Below the pieces are notes generated by a model. The model made no database searches and had not been told where the DNA came from. It was given only the letters and a program-made list of their open reading frames with translations. This document shows positions 53,018-62,245 of a stretch of DNA of 64,000 nucleotides, one piece after another. The translations under genes and the position numbers were made by a program. Positions within the stretch are counted from its first letter, which is position 1, and every line of letters starts with the position of its first letter. The stretch is from an uncultured Hyphomicrobiales bacterium (GTDB lineage Bacteria > Pseudomonadota > Alphaproteobacteria > Rhizobiales > Beijerinckiaceae): contig CAIUWR010000058.1 in NCBI GenBank assembly GCA_903902915.1, positions 59,415 to 123,414 of the forward strand. The letters run 5' to 3'.

Positions 53018-53646
53018 TGGCCAGCCCCCCAACCCACATGGGCCGGATAGCCTTCCCCCACAAGAAGCGCCATGACCTCATGCAGCGGCAAGCCGACCAC
53101 GCTGGAATAGGAGCCGATCAGCTTCACCACGAAAGAGCCTGCGAAGCCCTGAATGGCGTAGCCGCCCGCCTTGCCGCGCCACTCGTCGGACGCGACATAG
53201 GCCTCGATCTCGGCGGCGCTCAGGCGTTTGAAGCGCACCCGCGTCTCCACCAGCTTGCGCCGCTCCGCCCCCTTGGGGGTGATCAGGCTGACGCCCGTAT
53301 AGACCCTGTGGGCGCGGCCCGAGAGCAGGCGCAGGCAGTCCTCCGCCTCTTCCGCCAACTCGCATTTGGGCAGGATGCGGCGCCCCACGCACACAACCGT
53401 ATCGGCCGCAATGAGATAGGCGCCAGCGCACCCCTCCCGCGTCTCCGCGATGCGGTGCGCGGCTTTGGCCTTCTCGCTGGCGAGACGCACCGCCAGCGAG
53501 CGGGGCAGCTCCATGCGCTTTGGCGTCTCATCCACATCAGCGGGGATCAGCGCGTCGGGTTCGACGCCGATCTGCTGCAACAGCGCCATACGGCGCGGCG
53601 AGCTGGAGGCGAGGACAAGCTGGGGACGTTGGGTCTTCAATTCCAT
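53014..53646 (-). CDS. maf: Maf-family nucleotide pyrophosphatase
   Basis: A 210-residue nucleoside triphosphate pyrophosphatase that removes non-canonical or modified nucleotides. The N-terminus has [14 protein letters not shown], the nucleotide motif of the family; ADVDET and AADTVV are the later conserved acidic motifs. The ATG at 53646 is chosen because the 27 codons above it overlap the infA trailer and lack the motif. It follows infA by about 40 bases. Confidence 0.93.
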   Translation of the reverse strand: MELKTQRPQLVLASSSPRRMALLQQIGVEPDALIPADVDETPKRMELPRSLAVRLASEKAKAAHRIAETREGCAGAYLIAADTVVCVGRRILPKCELAEEAEDCLRLLSGRAHRVYTGVSLITPKGAERRKLVETRVRFKRLSAAEIEAYVASDEWRGKAGGYAIQGFAGSFVVKLIGSYSSVVGLPLHEVMALLVGEGYPAHVGWGAGQ

Positions 53647-53686
53647 TTGAAAGAACGAGCCCCCTGAAACGCGATGGCGCGAAAAT

Positions 53687-53905
53687 TCACTTGAAGCGGT
53701 AAGTGATGCGGCCCTTGGTGAGATCATAGGGCGTCATTTCGACTAGCACACGGTCGCCCGTCAGCACGCGGATGCGGTTCTTGCGCATCTTGCCAGCGGT
53801 ATGGGCGATGATCTCGTGATCATTCTCGAGCTTCACGCGGAACGTCGCGTTCGGCAAGAGTTCACTGACCACGCCCGGAAATTCGAGCAATTCTTCCTTC
53901 GCCAT
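53687..53905 (-). CDS. infA: Translation initiation factor IF-1
   Basis: A 72-residue OB-fold protein that occupies the A site of the 30S subunit during initiation. The whole sequence fits, with [19 protein letters not shown] at the start and [14 protein letters not shown] in the middle. Length is exact for the family. The upstream extension of the frame (15 codons) is not used. First gene of infA-maf-yacG. Confidence 0.98.
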   Translation of the reverse strand: MAKEELLEFPGVVSELLPNATFRVKLENDHEIIAHTAGKMRKNRIRVLTGDRVLVEMTPYDLTKGRITYRFK

Positions 53906-54090
53906 TTGATCTCGTTTGGTTGTGCCTTGCGGCGAGCCTCGGACGGCCAAAGCCGCAGAATGCGGCGGACCCTAATCGAGAAAGACTGATTTGTGAACAG
54001 CCCGATCGGGGGATGACCGAAGAAGTGGGCGATTTCCCGCAAATACGCGCCTGAATAGGGAACTTTCGGCCCCCTGCGGCGATCTGCGGC

Positions 54091-54960
54091 TCAGGCAGCG
54101 CCGGAGGCGCCCGGCGCGGCCGCGCACTCTGCGGCTCCGACGGTTTCGCTGGCCGCCAACTCGTCCGCCTGCTGATAAGCCATAAACCGCCGGACAGAGA
54201 GCGGGATCAGCGCCAGATAGGCCAGACTCAGCACGATCAGCATCTGCATGGTGAACATGGCGATCAGCAGCAGGGTCGCGATGATTCCCAGCAACACGGG
54301 GATGAACCATTCACGCGGCACCCGGCCGATGCGCTTGCCGGAGAAATGCGGAATGCGGCTCGCCATGAGGAAGGCGATCAGCAGCACATAGGCGATCTCG
54401 AACGGCACATAGGCCACCTCATTCGCCATGCCCAGACCAAAATGCAGGTAGAGCGGCAGCATGACCATGATGGCCCCGGCAGGCGCTGGCATGCCGACGA
54501 AAAAGTGCCCGGACCAGGCGGGCTTGTTCGGATCGTCGATCATCACATTGAAGCGCGCCAGCCGCAGCGCGCCAGCGATGGCAAAGATCAGCGTGGCGAA
54601 CCAGCCGATGCTGCGATGTTCATGCAAGGACCAGAAATACAGCACCAGAGCGGGCGCCACGCCGAAATCGACGAAATCGGCCAGCGAGTCGAGTTCCGCG
54701 CCGAACCGGCTGGTTCCCTTCAACGCACGGGCGATGCGTCCATCAAGGCCGTCGAGGATGGCCGCGGCGATGATGGCGTAGACCGCGAAATCGAATTGGC
54801 CCTCGATGGCGAAGCGCACCCCGGTGAGGCCGAGGCAGATCGCCAGCAGGGTCACGAGATTCGGCAGGACGAAGCGCATGGGGATGCGCTGAAAGCGCCG
54901 CATGCGGTTGCGGCGCAGGATGGCCCGATCACGACCGCGCAACCCGTTGTCTTCTTTCAC
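54091..54960 (-). CDS. pssA: CDP-diacylglycerol--serine O-phosphatidyltransferase
   Basis: Integral membrane enzyme making phosphatidylserine from CDP-diacylglycerol and serine. The CDP-alcohol phosphatidyltransferase motif is complete: DGLDGRIAR, then G and the two aspartates in AELDSLADFVD. About eight hydrophobic segments follow. The start is GTG with GGGAG seven bases upstream; an ATG 19 codons later would also keep the domain. Length 289 residues is normal for the alphaproteobacterial type II enzyme. It follows psd by 34 bases, and the two steps make phosphatidylethanolamine. Confidence 0.95.
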   Translation of the reverse strand: MKEDNGLRGRDRAILRRNRMRRFQRIPMRFVLPNLVTLLAICLGLTGVRFAIEGQFDFAVYAIIAAAILDGLDGRIARALKGTSRFGAELDSLADFVDFGVAPALVLYFWSLHEHRSIGWFATLIFAIAGALRLARFNVMIDDPNKPAWSGHFFVGMPAPAGAIMVMLPLYLHFGLGMANEVAYVPFEIAYVLLIAFLMASRIPHFSGKRIGRVPREWFIPVLLGIIATLLLIAMFTMQMLIVLSLAYLALIPLSVRRFMAYQQADELAASETVGAAECAAAPGASGAA

Positions 54961-54994
54961 AACCGATCTCCCTGCCCCACAACGCCCAACAGCG

Positions 54995-55693
54995 TCAGCC
55001 CACCTTGTAGCCGCGATCGGACTCGCTCATGCGCGTGTCGGCCAGAATGGTTTCACCGGCGATGGCTTTCGAGCCCAGACCCACCAGCGGCACGGCTGAA
55101 TCGGGCATGTAGACGTCGACGCGCGAGCCGAAACGGATCAGGCCGATGCGCTCGCCAACAGCCACATTCTCGCCTTCGCGCGCGAAACTGATGATGCGGC
55201 GGGCGATGAGCCCTGCGATCTGCACCGCGCCGAAACGCCCGTCCGGCGTGTCGAACACAAAGCCGTTGCGCTCATTGTCCTCGCTCGCCTTGTCGAGATC
55301 GGCGTTGACGAAGATGCCGGGCTTGTAGGCGATGCGGGTGATGCGGCCGCTCACGGGCGCACGGTTCACATGGCAATCGAAGACCGACATGAACACGCAG
55401 ATGCGCTGCATGGGCAAATCGCCAAGTTCGAGCTCGGGCGGGGGCACGAAGCGGCCCACCGAGCAGACGTAACCATCGGCGGGCGACACGACCAGGCCCT
55501 CGCGCAGCGGCGTCACGCGCGGAGGATCGCGGAAGAAATAGACGCACCAGACCGTCAGGAGCGCGCCGATCCAGCCCAGCGGCGGCCATATCCAGTGCAG
55601 GATCAGCGAACCAACGGCGAAAGCCGCAATGAACGGATATCCCGCAGGATGGACCGGCACGATCTGCTTGCTTATGGAATCAATGACAGACAT
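54995..55693 (-). CDS. psd: Phosphatidylserine decarboxylase proenzyme
   Basis: Membrane-bound pyruvoyl enzyme converting phosphatidylserine to phosphatidylethanolamine. The autocleavage site is the Gly-Ser in [11 protein letters not shown] near the C-terminus, and catalytic region [11 protein letters not shown] is present. The 232-residue length and the two N-terminal hydrophobic segments fit the short Psd type of alphaproteobacteria. ATG start. Upstream of pssA in the same transcription unit. Confidence 0.95.
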   Translation of the reverse strand: MSVIDSISKQIVPVHPAGYPFIAAFAVGSLILHWIWPPLGWIGALLTVWCVYFFRDPPRVTPLREGLVVSPADGYVCSVGRFVPPPELELGDLPMQRICVFMSVFDCHVNRAPVSGRITRIAYKPGIFVNADLDKASEDNERNGFVFDTPDGRFGAVQIAGLIARRIISFAREGENVAVGERIGLIRFGSRVDVYMPDSAVPLVGLGSKAIAGETILADTRMSESDRGYKVG

Positions 55694-55818
55694 CAGGACG
55701 CCTCGGATACGACTGCGGTTTATGTCGCATCAAATAAAGGAAAAGTCACGGCGCACCCATGTGGAACGCCGATTTTCGCGATCAGGTCCGGGACGCGACC
55801 TTGCGGAAAGCAGACGCC

Positions 55819-57729
55819 TCACGCATCAATATTCACCTTGACGCTCGACGGCTCTTCCTCGGCGGCGCGGCGGATGGCCTCCTGAGCGGCGTCCACCTCG
55901 CGCTGGCGATTCCACATCGCGGCATAAACGCCGCTTTTGGCGAGCAGATCTTCGTGGCGCCCACGCTCCACGATCACCCCCTGATCAAGCACGATGATCT
56001 CATCGGCGTTCACCACCGTCGAGAGCCGGTGGGCGATCACGAGGGTGGTGCGTCCGCGCGACACGCCGTCGAGGGCGATCTGGATTTCGCGCTCCGTGAA
56101 ACTGTCGAGCGCCGACGTCGCCTCGTCGAGGACAAGGATCGGCGGGCCTTTCAGGATGGTGCGCGCAATGGCGACGCGCTGCTTCTCGCCGCCGGAGAGC
56201 TTCAACCCGCGCTCGCCCACCTGCGCGCCATAGCCGCCCGGAACCATGCGGATGAACGCGTCGATCTGCGCGAGGGAGGCCGCCTCCTCCACCTCGGCGT
56301 CTGTCGCCTCCCAGCGTCCGTAGCGAATGTTGTAGGCGATGGTGTCGTTGAACAGAACCGTATCCTGCGGCACCATGCCGATCACATCGCGCAGGCTGCG
56401 CTGCTGGATGCCGGCGATGTCCTGCCCGTCGATGGTGATGCGGCCCTTTTGCGGTTCATAGAAACGGAACAGCAGACGCGAGATGGTGGACTTGCCCGCG
56501 CCCGAAGGACCGACGATGGCGATGGTCTGCCCGGCCGGCACTTCGAAGCTGACGCCCTTGAGAATCTTGCGCGCCGGATCATAGGAGAAATGCACATCCT
56601 CGAAGCGCACGACGCCCTTGCTCACGGCGAGGGGCTTGGCGCTTGGCTTGTCCTGAATCTCGGGATGCTCGTTCAGGAGATTGAACATGGTCTCGATGTC
56701 GATCACCGCCTGCTTCACCTCGCGGTACAGCATGCCCATGAAGTTCAACGGCTGATAAAGCTGGATCATCATCGCGTTGATCAGCACGAAATCGCCGACG
56801 GTGTTGGTGCCGTTGCGGATGCCCGAAATGCACATCGCCATGACGAGCGTCAGGCCGATGGTGAAGATGACGCCCTGCCCCGAATTCAGCACGGCGAGGG
56901 ACACATAGCTGCTGACGGAAAGCTTCTCGTAACGCGCCATCGCCTTGTCATAGCGCTGCGCCTCGCGGTCCTCGGCGCCGAAATATTTCACCGTCTCGTA
57001 GTTGAGCAAACTGTCGATGGCCTTGGTGTTGGCCTCGGTATCGCTCTCGTTCATGGAACGGCGAATGGACATGCGCCAATTGGTGGCGGAGGTGGTGAAC
57101 CACAGGTAGCAAAGAATCATGATCGTGGTGACGAGCGAATAGCGCCAGTCGAACTGATAGAAGAGCACGCCCAGGATCAGAACGAATTCCACGATGGTGG
57201 GAATGCCGGTGAGCATGCTCAGGCGCACGATCTGTTCGATCGCGGTGCGCCCGCGCTCCAGCACGCGCGTCAGGCCGCCCGTCTTGCGCTCAAGATGGAA
57301 GCGCAGGGACAGGCGATGGAGGTGAACGAAAACCTCGTCCGCCAGACGCCGAACGGCGTTCATGGAGACGGCGGCGAAGAGCGCGTCGCGCCCCTGCGTG
57401 AACAGCTGCATGAAGACGCGCAGGACGCCGTAGAGGACCGTCAGCACGACGGGGCCAGCCAGGATCGCGGTCAGGCCGGGCTCATCGAGCCCCTTCGCCG
57501 TCAAGGCGTCAGTCGCCCATTTGAACGAAAACGGCACGGCGATGGTGACGAATTTGGCGACGAAAAGAAGCGCCAGCGCCCCTCCCGCCCGCAAACGCAG
57601 ATCCGGGCGGTGCTTTGGCCATACATAGGGCCATAGATGGACCACAGTCCGGGCGAGCGAGAGTTCAGCTTGCTGCGGCGCTTTGACGGGGGGCCGGGAG
57701 TTGGCGTGCGGGTGCGAGAGATCCGTCAT
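55819..57729 (-). CDS. ABC transporter, Atm1/HMT-type (fused permease and ATPase)
   Basis: A 636-residue half-transporter that works as a dimer. The membrane domain has six helices (from WPYVWPKHRPDLRLR). The ATPase domain shows Walker A GPSGAGKST, signature LSGGEKQRVAIART and Walker B ILVLDEATSALD. The intracellular pattern (LLNYETVKYFGAEDREAQRYD) is characteristic of Atm1/ABCB7, which export glutathione-linked sulfur or metal species and support Fe/S protein maturation. No ISC genes are adjacent. Same direction as psd and the LysM gene. Confidence 0.92.
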   Translation of the reverse strand: MTDLSHPHANSRPPVKAPQQAELSLARTVVHLWPYVWPKHRPDLRLRAGGALALLFVAKFVTIAVPFSFKWATDALTAKGLDEPGLTAILAGPVVLTVLYGVLRVFMQLFTQGRDALFAAVSMNAVRRLADEVFVHLHRLSLRFHLERKTGGLTRVLERGRTAIEQIVRLSMLTGIPTIVEFVLILGVLFYQFDWRYSLVTTIMILCYLWFTTSATNWRMSIRRSMNESDTEANTKAIDSLLNYETVKYFGAEDREAQRYDKAMARYEKLSVSSYVSLAVLNSGQGVIFTIGLTLVMAMCISGIRNGTNTVGDFVLINAMMIQLYQPLNFMGMLYREVKQAVIDIETMFNLLNEHPEIQDKPSAKPLAVSKGVVRFEDVHFSYDPARKILKGVSFEVPAGQTIAIVGPSGAGKSTISRLLFRFYEPQKGRITIDGQDIAGIQQRSLRDVIGMVPQDTVLFNDTIAYNIRYGRWEATDAEVEEAASLAQIDAFIRMVPGGYGAQVGERGLKLSGGEKQRVAIARTILKGPPILVLDEATSALDSFTEREIQIALDGVSRGRTTLVIAHRLSTVVNADEIIVLDQGVIVERGRHEDLLAKSGVYAAMWNRQREVDAAQEAIRRAAEEEPSSVKVNIDA

Positions 57730-57823
57730 GAGGGCTTTCGAAGAGCGGCGGTGAGTCTGGACAGGTCCGTGATATACGCCCTCGCGCCCAAAAACGCACC
57801 CTCGCGAAGACGCGCGCCCAAAA

Positions 57824-58972
57824 TCAGTTATGCACCTGGGGCGGCGGGCTCACCAGCACCTGGCCGGGGAAGATGCGGTCGGGATCGCGAATCTGCGCGG
57901 AATTGGCTTCGTAGATCTGCGTGTAGCGCTGTCCCTGGCCCAGAATGCGGCGGCTGATGCGCCACAGGCTATCGCCGCGCACCACCTTCAACGACTGGAT
58001 TTCGGGCACCACGGCCACGCCCGGGGCGGCCACCGGCTGCTCGGGAACGGCGGGCGTCGGCGGAACCGAAACGGCGACCGAAGCTGGCGGCGTGGATTTG
58101 ACCGGATCCTGCCGGGGATAGTCGAAAGGCGTCTGGGCGCGGGCGGACACCTTGCCGCCGCCGTCCACCAGATCGGCGCGGACCTCGTAGTGGCCAGGCG
58201 ACATGCCTCGCTCCACCCGCAGGGTCCAGGAGCCGTCTGCGGCGGTCCGCACATCCGCCACGAAGGCTTCGTTCAGGTAAAGGCGCACAATGGCGGCGGG
58301 CGGGCCCATGCCGGAGACGAAAAAGGCGCCTTCATCGCCGGCCTCGACGCTGCGCACCACGACCCCGCCCTGCACAGGCGCGGCTGCGGACGCGCCATCG
58401 GTGAAGACCCGGGTGGGCTTGTCAGCCTCGATGACCGTCGCCAGCGTCTTTTCCGACAGCTTGCCGGGCACAGAAACAGCCAGATTGGCCAAAGCCTCCA
58501 GCTTGCCGGACCCCACGCGCAGATTGAGCAGATGATCCCCGGGACGCAAGGCGGGTGGGATCCGGACGAACTCGCCATTCGCGTCCGAATCGGTCTCCGT
58601 CAGAACGCGCGGCCCCTCGCTCAGCACAACCCGCGATTGCGGCGCGCCCCGGCCCGCGATCACCATGTCGCCGGTCGGTTCGACCCGCACGGCGTCGAAG
58701 CTGGGCTGAATGGGCGCCGCCACAGGCTCGGGCGCGGCAACCGCAGGCTCGGGCGGCGGCAGGGGCGCGGTTTCTGCAACAACCGCAGGCGCTTGCTCCA
58801 CGGCGGCTTCGGCCGCGGGCGGAGCGCTGGAAGCAGACGGAAGCGGCTCCATCGGCGCCGCCCGCTGGATCGCAGGCGGGGGCGACACGACCGCCCGCCA
58901 GCCGACAACCGCGACCGCAGCGGTGCCCACAACCGCCGCCACCATCATCATAACGACCCGCGAACCCGACAT
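57824..58972 (-). CDS. LysM-domain cell-envelope protein
   Basis: A 382-residue protein with one N-terminal membrane segment (VVMMMVAAVVGTAAVAVVGW), a long Ala/Pro-rich linker, two Ig-like beta segments (VIAGRGAPQSRVVLSEG; FVSGMGPPAAIVRLYL) and a C-terminal LysM (VVRGDSLWRISRRILGQG, then YEANSAQIRDPDRIFPGQVL). LysM binds peptidoglycan, so it should tether the membrane to the wall. It is divergent from the LOG-family gene across about 100 bases, an arrangement seen often in alphaproteobacteria. Confidence 0.88.
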   Translation of the reverse strand: MSGSRVVMMMVAAVVGTAAVAVVGWRAVVSPPPAIQRAAPMEPLPSASSAPPAAEAAVEQAPAVVAETAPLPPPEPAVAAPEPVAAPIQPSFDAVRVEPTGDMVIAGRGAPQSRVVLSEGPRVLTETDSDANGEFVRIPPALRPGDHLLNLRVGSGKLEALANLAVSVPGKLSEKTLATVIEADKPTRVFTDGASAAAPVQGGVVVRSVEAGDEGAFFVSGMGPPAAIVRLYLNEAFVADVRTAADGSWTLRVERGMSPGHYEVRADLVDGGGKVSARAQTPFDYPRQDPVKSTPPASVAVSVPPTPAVPEQPVAAPGVAVVPEIQSLKVVRGDSLWRISRRILGQGQRYTQIYEANSAQIRDPDRIFPGQVLVSPPPQVHN

Positions 58973-59075
58973 TCAGCCGCGCCTTTCAATGACCTTGTGT
59001 TACCCTAGCCTCAATCTCGACAAGGCGCCACCATACGAGAATCAGCCAGGCTCTCGACGAAGACAGGACGGCTTT

Positions 59076-59684
59076 ATGACTATCGCTCGTTTGCGAAACG
59101 TTTGTGTTTACTGCGGCTCCGCCTCGGGCGACGATCCGCGCTACGCCGCAGCGGCTAAAGCCCTCGGCCTCGCCCTTGCGCAGGCCGACCTTGGACTTGT
59201 CTATGGCGGCGGCGACAATGGGCTCATGGGCGTGGTGGCGCGCACGGTTCTGGAAGCGGGCGGACGGGTCACCGGCATCATCCCCGACTTTCTCGAAAAG
59301 CGGGAATCGATGCTGCGAGACGCGCAGGATCTGGTGATCGTGCCCGACATGCACACCCGCAAGCGCCTGATGTTTGAGCGCGCCGACGCTTTCGTGGCTT
59401 TGCCCGGCGGGGTGGGCACTTTGGAGGAACTGGTCGAACAATTGACCTGGGTTCAGCTGGGGCGTCACCGCAAGCCCGTGCTGATCGCCGACGTCGGCGG
59501 CTTCTGGCGGCCCCTCCTCGCGCTCTTCGCCCATATGAGAGACAGCGGATTCATTCGGCGAGAGTCCGAAGTCCATTATCTGGTGAGTGAAAAGATCGAG
59601 GATATTGTTCCGATGTTGACGAAAGCCTTCGAATTCACCGCCCGCGACGGCGCCGCATTGCAGCAACTCGACAATCGCCTGTGA
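59076..59684 (+). CDS. LOG-family cytokinin riboside 5'-monophosphate phosphoribohydrolase
   Basis: A 202-residue Rossmann-fold enzyme of the TIGR00730/LOG family, which splits ribose phosphate from nucleoside monophosphates such as AMP or cytokinin nucleotides. The signature PGGVGTLEELVEQLTW is intact, with the N-terminal VCVYCGSASGDDP and GGGDNGLMG motifs. The ATG at 59076 is chosen; the upstream frame of 122 codons is antisense to the LysM gene. Lysine decarboxylase labels on such genes are historic errors. Confidence 0.92.
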   Translation: MTIARLRNVCVYCGSASGDDPRYAAAAKALGLALAQADLGLVYGGGDNGLMGVVARTVLEAGGRVTGIIPDFLEKRESMLRDAQDLVIVPDMHTRKRLMFERADAFVALPGGVGTLEELVEQLTWVQLGRHRKPVLIADVGGFWRPLLALFAHMRDSGFIRRESEVHYLVSEKIEDIVPMLTKAFEFTARDGAALQQLDNRL

Positions 59685-59756
59685 GTAAGATCAAAGCTGG
59701 ATTTGCATCTGCTGGCCTTATGCTCTTAGGTTGAGAAAGAGTTAAAGGAGGCCATC

Positions 59757-60116
59757 ATGAAACTCGTGCGTATCGTCGCCATTACGGCGGCAGTCTTGTC
59801 CAGCTGCATTGCCGCTTCAGCCCAACAGGCCGCCCCCGCGAAGGCCAAGCCGGCCGCAAAGTCGGCGCTCGCCGATGTGCTGGTCGACAACCGTCGTGAG
59901 GCCACCTTGCTGGAACTCACCCTCAAGCCCAAGGCGAAGGGCGCGGAAGACATCGTGCTCGCCAAGGATCTTGGTCCCGGCACGAAGCTGAACGCCAAAC
60001 TGCCGCCCAAGTCCGGCTGCGTGTTCGACGTGGCTGGCTCCTTCGATGACGAGTCCACCCTCGAAGTCGCGGGCGTGAACCTGTGCAAGGACAAGCGCCT
60101 CACCCTCGTCGAATAA
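59757..60116 (+). CDS. Small secreted protein of unknown function
   Basis: A 119-residue protein with a clear signal peptide (MKLVRIVAITAAVLSS, cleavage near ASAQQ) and a strong AAAGGAGG ribosome binding site. The mature part has a Lys/Ala-rich start, then a beta-rich domain with a Cys in PKSGCVFD and another in VNLCKDKR that could form a disulfide. The segment VDNRREATLLELTL may be the start of the fold. I do not recognise a family with confidence. Confidence 0.75.
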   Translation: MKLVRIVAITAAVLSSCIAASAQQAAPAKAKPAAKSALADVLVDNRREATLLELTLKPKAKGAEDIVLAKDLGPGTKLNAKLPPKSGCVFDVAGSFDDESTLEVAGVNLCKDKRLTLVE

Positions 60117-60134
60117 TCGCGAGCGCTGAAAGGG

Positions 60135-60155
60135 CGAGGCGCTGGTTGCGCCTCG
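60135..60155. terminator. Hairpin between convergent genes (small secreted protein and cimA)
   Basis: An eight-base stem, CGAGGCGC and GCGCCTCG, with loop TGGTT, between two convergent genes. T runs are short (GTTC on plus, CCCTTTC on minus), so it is a possible bidirectional terminator. Confidence 0.45.
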
Positions 60156-60156
60156 T

Positions 60157-61746
60157 TCACGCCCCCGCTTTGAACAGCTTGTAAACGATCGCGTCCGTCA
60201 AGGCCTGAAACGAGGCGTCGATGATATTGGCCGAGACCCCTACGGTCGACCAGCGCGCGCCAGCCTCGTCGCCAAATTCGATCAGCACGCGCGTCACGGC
60301 GTCGGTGCCGCCCTGGAACACCCGCACGCGATAGTCGAGCAATTCCAGATCGCCGATATAGCGCTGATATTTTCCCAGATCTTTTCGCAGGGCGAGATCC
60401 AGCGCATTCACCGGGCCATTGCCCTCGGCGGCTGAGATGAACTCCTCGCCATCGACGATCACCTTCACAATCGCTTCCGAAACCGTCGTCAATTCGCCCA
60501 GCGCATTGTGACGACGTTCCACATTGACGCGAAAACGCTCCACCTGAAAATAATCCGGCGTCTCGCCAAGGATGCGCCGCGCCAGCAATTCGAAAGAAGC
60601 GTCGGCGCCTTCATAGGCGTAGCCCAGCGCCTCCTTCTCCTTCACCTCGTCGAGCAGACGACCCACGCGCGGATCATCTTTCGCCACGACGACGCCGATG
60701 CGCTCCAGCTCCGACAGAATGTTCGACTTGCCCGCCTGATCGGAGACCAGCACCTTGCGCACATTGCCCACCAGCGCAGGGTCCACATGCTCATAGGTGC
60801 GTGGATCCTTCAGCACGGCGGAGGCATGGATGCCCGCCTTGGTGGCGAAGGCCGAGGCGCCCACATAGGGCGCATGGCGATCCGGCGCCTGATTGAGCAA
60901 TTCATCGAGCGTATGGCTGATCTTGGTGATGACCGCGAGCTTGTCGGCGCTGACGCCAATCTCGAAATGATCGGCGTAATCGCTCTTGAGCAGAAGCGTG
61001 GGGATCAGCGAGATGAGATTGGCGTTGCCGCAACGTTCCCCCAATCCGTTCAGCGTGCCCTGAATATGCCGCGCGCCCGCGCGCACCGCCGCCAGCGAAT
61101 TAGCGACCGCGTTCTCGGTATCGTTATGGGCGTGGATGCCCAGATGCGAGCCCGGCACATGCTTGGCCACCTCGCCCACGATACGCTCGATCTCGTGCGG
61201 CAAGGTTCCGCCATTGGTGTCGCAGAGCACCACCCAGCGCGCGCCTGATTCATGGGCGGTCTGCGCGCATTGCAGCGCATAGGCGGGATTGGCCTTGTAG
61301 CCGTCGAAGAAATGCTCGCAATCGAGGATCGCCTCGCGCCCATGCTGGCGCACCAGCTTGATGGAGTCGGCGATGCCGTCGAGGTTTTCATCAAGCGTGC
61401 AGCCCAGCGCCACATGCACCTGATAATCCCAGGCCTTGGCGACGAAGGTGATCACATCCGCATCGGCGTCCAGCAGGCCCGCGACGCCCGGATCATTGGC
61501 CGCCGAACGGCCCGCGCGTTTGGTCATGCCGAAAGCGGCGAAGCGCGCCTTTGCGGTCGGCTTCTTGCGAAAGAATTCGGTGTCGAGCGGATTGGCGCCG
61601 GGATAGCCGCCCTCCACATAATCAATGCCCAGATCATCGAGCACGCGGGCGATCTTGCGCTTGTCCTCGAGCGAGAAATCCACGCCCGTGGTCTGCGCGC
61701 CATCGCGCAGCGTGGTGTCGAAAAGGTAAAGACGTTCACGCATCAT
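60157..61746 (-). CDS. cimA: Citramalate synthase
   Basis: Condenses pyruvate and acetyl-CoA to citramalate, the first step of the threonine-independent route to isoleucine. The 529-residue protein has a TIM-barrel with the catalytic start LFDTTLRDGAQTTGVDFS, metal ligands in GIHAHNDTENAVANS and the C-terminal LeuA allosteric domain (ALDLALRKDLGKYQRYI). The combination and length match CimA of the TIGR00977 kind rather than 2-isopropylmalate synthase. Two adjacent ATG codons start the frame. Confidence 0.93.
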   Translation of the reverse strand: MMRERLYLFDTTLRDGAQTTGVDFSLEDKRKIARVLDDLGIDYVEGGYPGANPLDTEFFRKKPTAKARFAAFGMTKRAGRSAANDPGVAGLLDADADVITFVAKAWDYQVHVALGCTLDENLDGIADSIKLVRQHGREAILDCEHFFDGYKANPAYALQCAQTAHESGARWVVLCDTNGGTLPHEIERIVGEVAKHVPGSHLGIHAHNDTENAVANSLAAVRAGARHIQGTLNGLGERCGNANLISLIPTLLLKSDYADHFEIGVSADKLAVITKISHTLDELLNQAPDRHAPYVGASAFATKAGIHASAVLKDPRTYEHVDPALVGNVRKVLVSDQAGKSNILSELERIGVVVAKDDPRVGRLLDEVKEKEALGYAYEGADASFELLARRILGETPDYFQVERFRVNVERRHNALGELTTVSEAIVKVIVDGEEFISAAEGNGPVNALDLALRKDLGKYQRYIGDLELLDYRVRVFQGGTDAVTRVLIEFGDEAGARWSTVGVSANIIDASFQALTDAIVYKLFKAGA

Positions 61747-61765
61747 GTCAGTGAGACCTTGTGGA

Positions 61766-62245
61766 TCATGGCGCTGCGGCCAGCGTCTTGCGCATGGTTG
61801 TGTTGGCCAGCCATTCGTCGCCGACCGTCAAGGTGCTGCGCATCTGGGCGACATAGCCGCGCTTCTCGAAGAACGGCACGGCGTTGTCGCTAACCTCGCT
61901 GGTCATCTGCGCCGCGCCGCGCGCGCCGCCGAGCTTTTCCAGCGCATCGGCCAACATGCCGCCAAGCCCCTGCCCGGCATAGTCGGGATGGACATAGAGC
62001 AGATCGAGCTTGTCGGCGCCCGCCAGACTGGCGAAACCGACCGGCCCGCCATCGGCGAGCACGACGATGGTCAGACCGCCCGCAAGCCGTTTGGTGAATT
62101 TAGCCATATCATCTGCGGTGGAGGCCCAGGCGGCGCGCTGGTCGGGGCTGTAATCATCTTCCGCCAGCACCTCGATGCTTTCCTGAAAGATGAGCGCCAG
62201 CAACGGCGCGTCGGCGGGAAGGTAGGGACGCAAGGTCGCTTTCAT
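61766..62245 (-). CDS. GNAT-family N-acetyltransferase
   Basis: A 159-residue acetyltransferase. The acetyl-CoA-binding motif A is [20 protein letters not shown], with the expected Q/RxxGxG/A core. A preceding strand reads [16 protein letters not shown]. The substrate is unknown. The ATG overlaps the stop of cysS as ATGA, so it is co-translated with cysteinyl-tRNA synthetase and lies just before cimA in the same direction. Confidence 0.88.
   Translation of the reverse strand: MKATLRPYLPADAPLLALIFQESIEVLAEDDYSPDQRAAWASTADDMAKFTKRLAGGLTIVVLADGGPVGFASLAGADKLDLLYVHPDYAGQGLGGMLADALEKLGGARGAAQMTSEVSDNAVPFFEKRGYVAQMRSTLTVGDEWLANTTMRKTLAAAP

Noticed and set aside
59076..59684. Lysine decarboxylase
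   Set aside because: The PGGxGTxxE motif defines LOG-type phosphoribohydrolases; the decarboxylase name is a historic misannotation.
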